From CAZDHT01 sp964505325 (GTDB lineage Bacteria; Planctomycetota; PUPC01), in the NCBI GenBank assembly GCA_964505325.1, contig CAZDHT010000111.1, positions 1 to 15,155 of the forward strand: DNA of 15,155 bases, written 5' to 3'. Made by a program: the position numbers and the translations under genes. The notes below the pieces were generated by a model, which was not told where the DNA came from, searched no databases, and saw only the letters and a program-made list of their open reading frames with translations. This document shows, piece by piece, positions 7,401 through 13,355 of this stretch; positions within the stretch are counted from its first letter, which is position 1; every line of letters starts with the position of its first letter.

Positions 7401-7980
7401 CACCCGCACCGGCCGCTCCGCCGGGAAGAAGATGGCGCGGTTCACCCTCGAGGACCTCAGCGGCGTGATCCAGTGCGTCATGTTCGCCGAAGACTACGAG
7501 CGCGACGGCCGGCTTCTCGAGAGCGGCCGCCCGGTGTTCCTGCGAGGGTTCGTCAGTCACCGCATCAGCGAGCCGAGCATCCGCGTGGCGGGGGCCTTCC
7601 CGTTCGATCAGGTGCGCCCGAAGTTTACCGACAGCGTGGTCATCTCGCTGGCCAGGGAGATGGCCACGGAATCGACGTATGCCGAGATCAAGAAGATACT
7701 CCAACGGAGCCGAGGCAAAGCCCACGTGTACCTGGAAGTGGCCGACGATGACGACCGCACCGTGGTCCTCGAGGCGGGCGGCGACCTGAAAGTCACTGTT
7801 CAGGACTCGTTGTGCCGAGATCTCGCCCAACTGGTCGGCGAGGAAAACGTCCGCCTCAATCCCAGGCCCGACCGCGCCGCCAGCGGGCGCGCCCGCCCAT
7901 GGGGGAACGGCTGGAACCGCAATGGCCGCAACGGGAACGGGCGCGGCGCCTACGCCAACAACCGCTCCTACGGCGCCTGA
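4414..7980 (+). CDS. dnaE: DNA polymerase III subunit alpha
   Basis: The replicative DNA polymerase catalytic subunit, cytoplasmic, 1188 residues (family usually about 1100-1200). The frame is open from 4225, but ATG 4414 is chosen because the conserved PHP start (FVHLHVHSHFSLLDGA) begins at residue 7. PHP domain (about 1-280) ligands are His11, His13, Asp20, His45, Glu70, His92, Cys142, Asp210 and His212, a complete set. In the palm, Asp400 and Asp402 (MPDFDIDI) and Asp553 (KMDFLGL) correspond to E. coli Asp401, Asp403 and Asp555. A helix-hairpin-helix (YGLNAIKGVGGKAAEAI, 821-837), a clamp-binding pentapeptide (QMQLF, 908-912) and an OB fold (about 983-1065) follow. The tail (about 1155-1188) is Arg/Gly/Asn-rich and looks disordered. 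It is monocistronic with its own promoter; the flanking genes are unrelated secreted proteins. Confidence 0.98.
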   Translation: MSSSENFVHLHVHSHFSLLDGACRLEDLVSRAVELGMPALALTDHGNMYGTVQFFKAATAGGIKPIIGYEAYMAPGPRQSRAAVGMREAASHLTLLAENDAGYHNLLKLATTAFLDGFYYRPRIDKEVLGEHSEGLIGLSGCLKGEIPRLLLTGSFDDALAAGQRYVDIFGKDNFFIELQDNGMEEQAQVLDGLCEIAARLGVGTVATNDVHYMSPEDSRAHDALLCINTGKTLQETQRMRFPTDQFYFRTPDEMRRIFGRFPGAIENTGRVAERCNATIDLSTLHFPTFTPPNGESARQFLRELSEQGFAKRYPGNPPQGRQRLDHELDVIHKTGYDTYFLIVWDFVRFCKENNIPAGARGSGCSSLVGYCVGISSVDPIHYNLMFERLLHVDRKEMPDFDIDICERQRGKVIDYVRQKYGQDNVAQIITFGTLGARAAIRDVGRVMNMPLAQVDAIAKKIPYQLNITLNDALEQEPDLQQMCDNDPEVRDLFDIARRVEGLNRHSSTHAAGVVIADRPLTEYTPLCRPGGGEVTTQWPMNDVAAIGLLKMDFLGLRTLTIVQTALELIKKTTGEDIDIDGVPLDDPETYKLFQAGETKGVFQFGSSGIRAMLQKLKPDRFEDLIAANALYRPGPLQGGMVDEFIKRKHHPEIIKYDHPVLEECLAESYGIMATQEQVMLVLHKLAGLSMGRALSLVKAISKKNKPDIEAVRGDFLEGAVANEVPRSLAERIFELIEFFGGYGFNRAHSTAYAMLAYKTAYLKAHYPVEFMAATLTCESGTIDDVIRYVGEARKMNVEVLPPSVNHSYGEFAVEDGKVRYGLNAIKGVGGKAAEAIVAGREEHGEFKNFYDFCDSVDLHAVNRQVVETLIKCGAFDCTGARRSQLALVAEAALRIGAAQQQDRERGQMQLFGGRSDPAVETNVQRSLPNAPEWPESTLLANEKETLGLWMSSHPLATHGRLLSVFSTLNARDAANAEDATPVFIGGLIEGLRATVTRTGRSAGKKMARFTLEDLSGVIQCVMFAEDYERDGRLLESGRPVFLRGFVSHRISEPSIRVAGAFPFDQVRPKFTDSVVISLAREMATESTYAEIKKILQRSRGKAHVYLEVADDDDRTVVLEAGGDLKVTVQDSLCRDLAQLVGEENVRLNPRPDRAASGRARPWGNGWNRNGRNGNGRGAYANNRSYGA

Positions 7981-8003
7981 TAGCCGCCGCTCCGACCTCG
8001 ATC

Positions 8004-8031
8004 TTGTCCTGCATGCGATCGCCGATATAAT
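8004..8031 (+). promoter_or_regulatory. Sigma70-type promoter of the HEAT/Kelch/FN3 operon
   Basis: TTGTCC (8004-8009), a 16-base spacer and a perfect TATAAT (8026-8031) lie in the 92-base gap after dnaE. Expected transcription start is near 8038, about 35 bases before the chosen start codon. This indicates that the downstream operon is transcribed separately from dnaE. Confidence 0.6.
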
Positions 8032-8060
8032 GCGGGCCATACCGGCCGGGGGAGCGTTAC

Positions 8061-8065
8061 AGGAG
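8061..8065 (+). promoter_or_regulatory. Ribosome binding site deciding between two close ATGs
   Basis: AGGAG is followed by ATG at 8067 (1-base spacing, too close) and ATG at 8073 (7-base spacing, ideal). The second is therefore the likely start, giving MRLLKVVVVG as the signal-peptide N-terminus. Confidence 0.65.
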
Positions 8066-8072
8066 AATGACC

Positions 8073-8966
8073 ATGCGGTTGCTCAAGGTGGTTGTCGTCG
8101 GGACCTTGCTTGTTGCGGTCACCGGTCCGGCGTTCGCGGCCGGCGTCGTGCCGAAGCGGCTCGCCAATGCGGCGGTCGTACCGACCCATGCCTGGCCGAG
8201 CGCGGTCGAAGCCCTGATCGCGGCACATCGTCAGACGGGTCTGCGTTACGCGGTGGTGCCGGCGACGTTCCGCGGCGTGGTCGGGCCGTTCCAGCCGGGC
8301 CAGCGGGTGGACCTCGGGGCGCTGGTCACCCAGGTGGCCGCCGCCACGGGCACGGTCGTGCGCGTGATCGACGACGTGGTCGTGTTCGATCCGAACGCCG
8401 CCGCCGCGCCGAGGCCCGAGAAGGACCCGCGGCGGCGCGTCCACCAGCTCTCGCTCCAGGGCGACTCGACGACCGTCGTCGAGCTGTCGAAGCTGGTCGA
8501 CCACGACGACGCCTCCGTCGGCGTGCAGGCCCTGGCGGCGCTCCACCGGCTGGAAGGCGACTTCATGCGGTCGGAGTGGCCCGGCCGCGTGTCTATCCTC
8601 GAAGTCCTCCGCGACCGACTCGACCGGGAGGCGCTCCTGTGGGCGATAAGCGAGGGACACCGCGAGGGCTCGCCCTCTTGGCAGCGTGTCGTCGAAGTCC
8701 TCGGCCGCGCCCGCGAGCCGTACATGCACCGCCACGCCTGGGGTCCGATCTGGTACAAGACGCCCGGCACGATGCGCGTCTCGCTGTGGGCGATCGGGCG
8801 GACCCAGGACAGCACCGCAGGCCGGACGCTGGGCAAGCGGATCCGCAACTCGTTCACCAACCATCCTGCCGACCGCTATCTGGCGGCCGTGTCGGCCGGG
8901 CGGATCGGCCTGGAGAGCGAGCTGCGACGCAACACGAGAAGTAACACGACGGAGGTCCGCCGCGCN
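8073..8966 (+). CDS. Large secreted HEAT/Kelch/FN3 protein, N-terminal part (cut by assembly gap)
   Basis: The first 298 codons of a gene that runs into the N gap; the piece at 9068-11911 is almost certainly its continuation. Start is ATG 8073, set by AGGAG at 8061-8065. Residues 1-23 are a Sec signal peptide (cleavage near AFA/AG). Residues about 42-108 (AVEALIAAHRQTGLRYAVV through TVVRVIDDVVVFD) resemble the STN-type small domain of secretins and TonB-dependent receptors, a beta-alpha module that often mediates envelope contacts. From about 125, paired helices such as VVELSKLVDHDDASVGVQAL and RYLAAVSAGRIGLES look like HEAT-type repeats and continue beyond the gap. The protein is predicted to be exported. 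The STN assignment is by eye and moderate; HEAT is more secure because of the second half. Confidence 0.85.
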
Positions 8967-9065
8967 NNNNNNNNNNNNNNNNNNNNNNNNNNNNNNNNNN
9001 NNNNNNNNNNNNNNNNNNNNNNNNNNNNNNNNNNNNNNNNNNNNNNNNNNNNNNNNNNNNNNNNN
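8967..9065. other. Assembly gap (99 Ns) inside the HEAT/Kelch/FN3 gene
   Basis: Ninety-nine Ns separate two open frames. The left frame (frame of 8073) and the right frame (frame of 9068) differ by one base across the gap as written; a true length of 100, 97, 103 and so on would join them. Both sides encode HEAT-like sequence, so a single gene with an estimated gap length is the simplest reading. Confidence 0.95.
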
Positions 9066-9067
9066 TC

Positions 9068-11911
9068 GGCGGTACGGCCTCCGAATCCCTGCTGTTGACG
9101 ATGCTGGCCGATCGCGACCGCTGGGTGCGTGCCGCGGCCGCCTTCTCGCTCGGCCGCATCGGCAGCGACCGCGCGGTCGACGCCGCAGCCAAGTACACGA
9201 AGCGGGCGAAGCTGGAGGCCGACAACCTGATCGCGGCGATCAACGGCCTCGGCCGAGGCCGCTCGCCCCGAGCGGCGGACGCGCTGGGCCGGATCGCGCT
9301 CGACGTGAACCAGGACCGCCGCGTCCGTCGTTACGCCGTGCTGGCGCTGGCCGCCCTCGCCAACCGGGCGGGACAGGACACGCTCAAAAAGCTGACCGCG
9401 TTCGGCACGCCGCAGTACATGCAACTGGCGCTGCGGCACTTGGAACTGGCGACGCCCGAGGCGACGGCGAAGCATGTGATCCCGTTCCTCGCCCGCGGCA
9501 GCCGCGACACCTCGGCCGGCGCCGCCTGCCGCCTGGCCGAACTGGCCAATGCCGCCGGGGTCCGCGAGCTGATGGAGGGCTCGGACGTCTTCGACAACCA
9601 CTCGCGGATGATGCACATGTGGGGCGTGATCCGGGCCCAGGGCCCGGAGATCATCCCGATGCTCGTCCGGGCGGCGGGGAGCAAGCGGTCGGTCATCCGC
9701 AGCACGGCGGCACTGGCGCTGGGCGGCCGGACGGACGTCGCCGCGGTCGACGCGCTGCTCAAGCTGGCAACGGACAAGTCGTCCGGCGTCCGCTTCGTGG
9801 CCGCGCAGGGCCTCGGCCTGTGCGGCGATCCCATCGCCATCCCCGTCCTGGTCAAGCTGGCGGAGACGGATGACAACTCCCGCGTCGTCGCGTCCGCCAT
9901 CCGCGCGCTGCGGCAGCGCACCTTCAGCAGCCACCCGGCGGGCGGCGAACTGTTCGCCAAGCTGGCGGGCACGGAACGCGACGCCGGCGTCATCACCCCG
10001 AACCGCCCCTCGCTGAAGGACCAACCCGCCAACTCGTTCGCGCTGCGGCGGTGGGCGGGCGCCATCGACGACGACGCGATGTGCAACATCACCTACGAGA
10101 CGTCGCTCGCCTACGACAGCCGGCGCGGCCGCGTGGTGCTGTGGGGCGCCCACGGCCGCCGCGCCGACGCCCCCCAGACCGGCCAGACCTGGTTCTTCCG
10201 CGCCGACACGGGCAAGTGGAGCCGCCTGATCACCTCGCGCGAGTGGCCCAACGCCACGTGCTGTGTGTGGGGCCTGACGTACGACCCGGCCAACCAGGTT
10301 GTCATCTCGCCGACCTCGGGCCGCGGCGGACACGGCTGGGTCAACGCCCTCCGCGTCAACATGCAATACTCGCATCCGTGGCTCCTCGACGCCCGGACCG
10401 ACCAGTGGTACCCGGTCAAGCCGTCCAAACACAAGGGCGCCCAGACCGGCTACCCCGGGACGTTCGACCCGCGGCACGCGGTGAACGTCTGGTGGGGGGG
10501 CGGCAGCCGGGTCAAGGCCTACGACGCGTACTCGAACGAATGGTGGACGATGTCGCTGAGCGGGCGCGCCAACGCCCAGCGCAGCGGGACCGCCGGCGGC
10601 CGGTTCGATCCCAAGACCGGGCTTTATATCGTCGTGGGCGACCGGTCGACTTGGGCGTATGATCCCACGACCAGCGGATGGACCGACCTCAAGCCGAAGG
10701 GGAGCGGCCTGCCCGGCTGCCGGATGGTCTATGACTCGGCCAACGACGTGATGCTCCAGTTCGGCGGACGGAAGGGCGGGAGCACACAGGTCGCGGCGTA
10801 TCACATCCGCGAGAACCGCTGGGAGCGCCCGCCGGCCGTTCACCCGACGCCGCGCTATGGCACGTTTGACGTGGCTTACGACGCGAAGAACAACGTCACG
10901 GTGATCTCGGGCGGCTGGGACAGCGGCCGGTCGGGCATCGTGACGGTGCGCGAGACGTGGACCTACCGCTACAAGCCGGCGAACGGGGCCGAGGCGGCGC
11001 TGGGGCGGCCGACCGCCGTCACCGTGAAGCTGATGCCGAACGGCCGGATCGAGGTGGCGTGGAAGCCGCCCCGCACCGGCAAGGTCGCCGGCTACCGCGT
11101 CTACCGCGGCGTCGGTCGGCCGGCGTGGAAGGCGACGTGGTCACGCGTCGCCAGGCTCAATGCCGGCGAGTTGGTGTGCGCGGGCATCGTCCGCCAGCCC
11201 ACCGAGCACCGGTTCTACCGCGTGGCGGCGCTAGGGCCGGACGGGGCGGAAGGCCCGGCATCGTATCCCATCCGCACGTCGCCGCCCGCCGTGCGCTGGA
11301 CGGCGGCCGTGTTCACAGGCGACGGCGTCCGCGTCAACTGGCCGGCCAGCAGCGACAAGAACGTGATCGGCTACCACGTCTACCGGGCGCCCGTCCCCGC
11401 ACGCTCACACTGGGCGCGCTCGTTCAACCCGATGGACTTCGACAGGACGCTCAAGCGGATCACGACCGAGCCGGTCAAGGGCACGGAGTTCCTCGACAAG
11501 GCGGCCCGGATCAACGGCCCAGCGTCCGAGCTCGAGTGGCCCGACTCGTTCGTCTACGCCGTGCGGGCCGTGAACTCCTGGGGCCTGGAGGGCGGGCAGG
11601 GCCCGACCACGCTGGCCGTCCCCGACGCGCCCGGCCTGGTCCGCGTCATCCCGTGGCTCGACGGCCGACGCCTGGTGATGTGGTCGCCCGGCCGCGGCCA
11701 AGGGGTGAGCGGCTACTTCGTGACCCGGCAGGACGACTGGAACCGCAAGTACGGCTTCCGCTGGCACGCCGCCCCGCAGGCAACGTTCGGCTTCTGGGAC
11801 GGCATCGACTTCCCCACCGCCGACCGGCGGCGATACTACGTGAGCGGCGTCGACGTCCTCGGCACCGTCGGCATCCCCAGTTCCGGAGCGTGGAGTCATG
11901 GTTTTCCTTGA
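9068..11911 (+). CDS. Large secreted HEAT/Kelch/FN3 protein, C-terminal part
   Basis: Continuation of the gene starting at 8073, open to the gap edge (GGTASESLLLTMLADRDR). Residues counted from codon 9095: HEAT repeats at about 1-275 (VRAAAAFSLGRIGSDRAVDA and VRFVAAQGLGLCGDPIAIPV are clear units). Then come six Kelch-like blades at about 335-380, 390-441, 452-488, 498-535, 540-580 and 586-627, each with a YD-x(n)-V-x(4)-GG-type strand and a closing W (for example MVYDSANDVMLQFGGRK), a probable beta-propeller. Then FN3-like modules at about 640-730, 731-843 and 844-938 (GYRVYRG, GYHVYRA and GYFVTRQ are matching strands). The stop at 11909-11911 overlaps the next gene by 14 bases. The domains are binding modules, with no visible catalytic site. 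Likely role: an extracytoplasmic scaffold or glycan/protein-binding factor for the co-transcribed lipoprotein. Substrate unknown. Confidence 0.9.
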   Translation, partial: GGTASESLLLTMLADRDRWVRAAAAFSLGRIGSDRAVDAAAKYTKRAKLEADNLIAAINGLGRGRSPRAADALGRIALDVNQDRRVRRYAVLALAALANRAGQDTLKKLTAFGTPQYMQLALRHLELATPEATAKHVIPFLARGSRDTSAGAACRLAELANAAGVRELMEGSDVFDNHSRMMHMWGVIRAQGPEIIPMLVRAAGSKRSVIRSTAALALGGRTDVAAVDALLKLATDKSSGVRFVAAQGLGLCGDPIAIPVLVKLAETDDNSRVVASAIRALRQRTFSSHPAGGELFAKLAGTERDAGVITPNRPSLKDQPANSFALRRWAGAIDDDAMCNITYETSLAYDSRRGRVVLWGAHGRRADAPQTGQTWFFRADTGKWSRLITSREWPNATCCVWGLTYDPANQVVISPTSGRGGHGWVNALRVNMQYSHPWLLDARTDQWYPVKPSKHKGAQTGYPGTFDPRHAVNVWWGGGSRVKAYDAYSNEWWTMSLSGRANAQRSGTAGGRFDPKTGLYIVVGDRSTWAYDPTTSGWTDLKPKGSGLPGCRMVYDSANDVMLQFGGRKGGSTQVAAYHIRENRWERPPAVHPTPRYGTFDVAYDAKNNVTVISGGWDSGRSGIVTVRETWTYRYKPANGAEAALGRPTAVTVKLMPNGRIEVAWKPPRTGKVAGYRVYRGVGRPAWKATWSRVARLNAGELVCAGIVRQPTEHRFYRVAALGPDGAEGPASYPIRTSPPAVRWTAAVFTGDGVRVNWPASSDKNVIGYHVYRAPVPARSHWARSFNPMDFDRTLKRITTEPVKGTEFLDKAARINGPASELEWPDSFVYAVRAVNSWGLEGGQGPTTLAVPDAPGLVRVIPWLDGRRLVMWSPGRGQGVSGYFVTRQDDWNRKYGFRWHAAPQATFGFWDGIDFPTADRRRYYVSGVDVLGTVGIPSSGAWSHGFP

Positions 11912-13337
11912 GATGACGAAAGGTGCCGGCCTCGTCCTGATGTTCCCGATCGTGGCGGCGCTGGCCGCGTCGTGCGCGCCCGTGAAGACACGGACCGAAT
12001 GGGTCCGCGTCCGGCCAAGGACCCACGACCGCCACCTGCGTAATCCGGGGATGGGGCTGATCATCTACGGCCGGCCCGACCCGCCGCCGCCCGAGGCGGA
12101 CATCTACTACGACACCATCGTCTGGCACGACGTGGAGACGGAGCCGGGCGTCTACAACTGGCAGACGCAGAGGGTCAAGCGGCTGTTCGAGGTCGCACGC
12201 AAACACAACCGCCGGGTGGCCCTGCGCCTGGTGACCAGTTGGCAGAACTACCCGAACCCGATCCCCGATTATCTCGTCCGGCAGGGCGTGAAGCTCTTCC
12301 CGCACGGCCGCAGGCCGAAGAGCTTCCGCGTCTTCATGGAGCCGGAATGGTGGAGCCCGAAATACGTCCGGGCGTACAAGGACCTGGTGCGGGCGTTCGG
12401 CAGGGAATTCGACGGCCATCCGACGATCGACTGGATCGACATGCGGTACTACGGCTTCTGGGGCGAGGGCCACCGCTACCAGCAGACCGTGCCGTGGCCG
12501 AAAGACGTGGACAAGCGGGAGTTGCTCAAGCGGTTCATCGACGTCCACTTCGAGGCGTTCAAGAAGACGCCGATGGTGATCCAGACCGCCTCCGACTACA
12601 AGACGCCGTATCCGGAGGGGACGGCGATCGACTACGGCCTGGGCAAGGGCGCCTGGATGCGGCGGGACGGATTCGGGCCGTTCATCAACGCGCAGGAAGA
12701 CAAGCTGATGAAGGGCCACTGGAAGACGTCGCTGGTGATCGCCGAGAACGGCGGGAGCCTGCGGGACTTCTTGGCCGGCAAGATCCGCAAAGAGTGGATC
12801 GAGGACTCGAAGCCGATCAGCATCGACTTCCTGTTCGACCAGATGTTCGAGTTCCACGTCAACTACTTCCCGCTCGGCTGGGGCATCCAGGACTACCGGG
12901 CTCTCAAGGAGCAGCGGCCCGACCTGTTGAAGAAGGCGTCACTCAGGACCGGCTACCGGATGGTGGTCACCGAGGCGGCGTGGCCCGCCACGGCCCGGCC
13001 CGGCGAGACCGTCACGGTCAAGACGGTCTGGCGCAACACCGCCGTGGGAAGGCTCCCCTTCCGCTACAGGCCCACGGTCTGCCGCATCGATCCGGCGGGC
13101 AAGGTCACGGACCAGGCGGGCGCCGCGGCCGACGTCACCCAGTGGTATGAGAATGAAGACCACGACGTCGAGTTCCGGCTGAAGATCTCTTCGGCGGCGC
13201 CGCCCGGCGTTCACGGCGTCGCCGTTGCCCTCATCCGCGACACGGACAAGAGCCAGCTCCCCGCCATCGCGCTCGGGATCGAGGGCGACATCGGCTCGCA
13301 CGTCTACAAGCTTGGGACCGTGCGAGTCATACGCTGA
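11898..13337 (+). CDS. DUF4832-type glycosidase-like lipoprotein
   Basis: A 479-residue protein. ATG 11898 has GGAG at 11885-11888 (9-base spacing) and overlaps the upstream gene by 14 bases; ATG 11913 (residue 6) is an alternative. The hydrophobic core GLVLMFPIVAALAAS followed by Cys26 is an acceptable lipobox, so membrane anchoring after export is likely. Residues about 48-345 look like a (beta/alpha)8 glycosidase barrel: NPGMGLIIYG near the start, a DMRYYGFWGEGH strand with Glu190, and VIAENGG with Glu283 as candidate acid/base and nucleophile. Residues about 350-479 (TGYRMVVTEAAWP onward) form a beta-sandwich of the kind at the C-terminus of DUF4832 proteins. Such proteins are usually assigned to carbohydrate processing without proven activity. 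It is operonic with the HEAT/Kelch/FN3 gene. The family is moderately sure; the substrate is not known. Confidence 0.85.
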   Translation: MVFLEMTKGAGLVLMFPIVAALAASCAPVKTRTEWVRVRPRTHDRHLRNPGMGLIIYGRPDPPPPEADIYYDTIVWHDVETEPGVYNWQTQRVKRLFEVARKHNRRVALRLVTSWQNYPNPIPDYLVRQGVKLFPHGRRPKSFRVFMEPEWWSPKYVRAYKDLVRAFGREFDGHPTIDWIDMRYYGFWGEGHRYQQTVPWPKDVDKRELLKRFIDVHFEAFKKTPMVIQTASDYKTPYPEGTAIDYGLGKGAWMRRDGFGPFINAQEDKLMKGHWKTSLVIAENGGSLRDFLAGKIRKEWIEDSKPISIDFLFDQMFEFHVNYFPLGWGIQDYRALKEQRPDLLKKASLRTGYRMVVTEAAWPATARPGETVTVKTVWRNTAVGRLPFRYRPTVCRIDPAGKVTDQAGAAADVTQWYENEDHDVEFRLKISSAAPPGVHGVAVALIRDTDKSQLPAIALGIEGDIGSHVYKLGTVRVIR

Positions 13338-13355
13338 CGGGCCCGGCGCATAAGC

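Noticed and set aside
4417..8040. Very long open frame on the minus strand opposite dnaE
   Set aside because: It mirrors the codon structure of dnaE in GC-rich DNA, with low-complexity Arg/Gly/Val/Leu composition and no domain or ribosome binding site; dnaE itself is unambiguous.
8967..9065. The N run as a collapsed repeat or CRISPR array
   Set aside because: Both edges are coding HEAT-like sequence without repeats; an ordinary scaffold gap is simpler.
8876..10843. Long minus-strand open frame across the N gap
   Set aside because: It only stays open because Ns carry no stops and GC-rich antisense frames lack stops; the composition is Arg/Gly/Ala-rich and there is no recognisable domain, while the plus strand shows HEAT and Kelch repeats.
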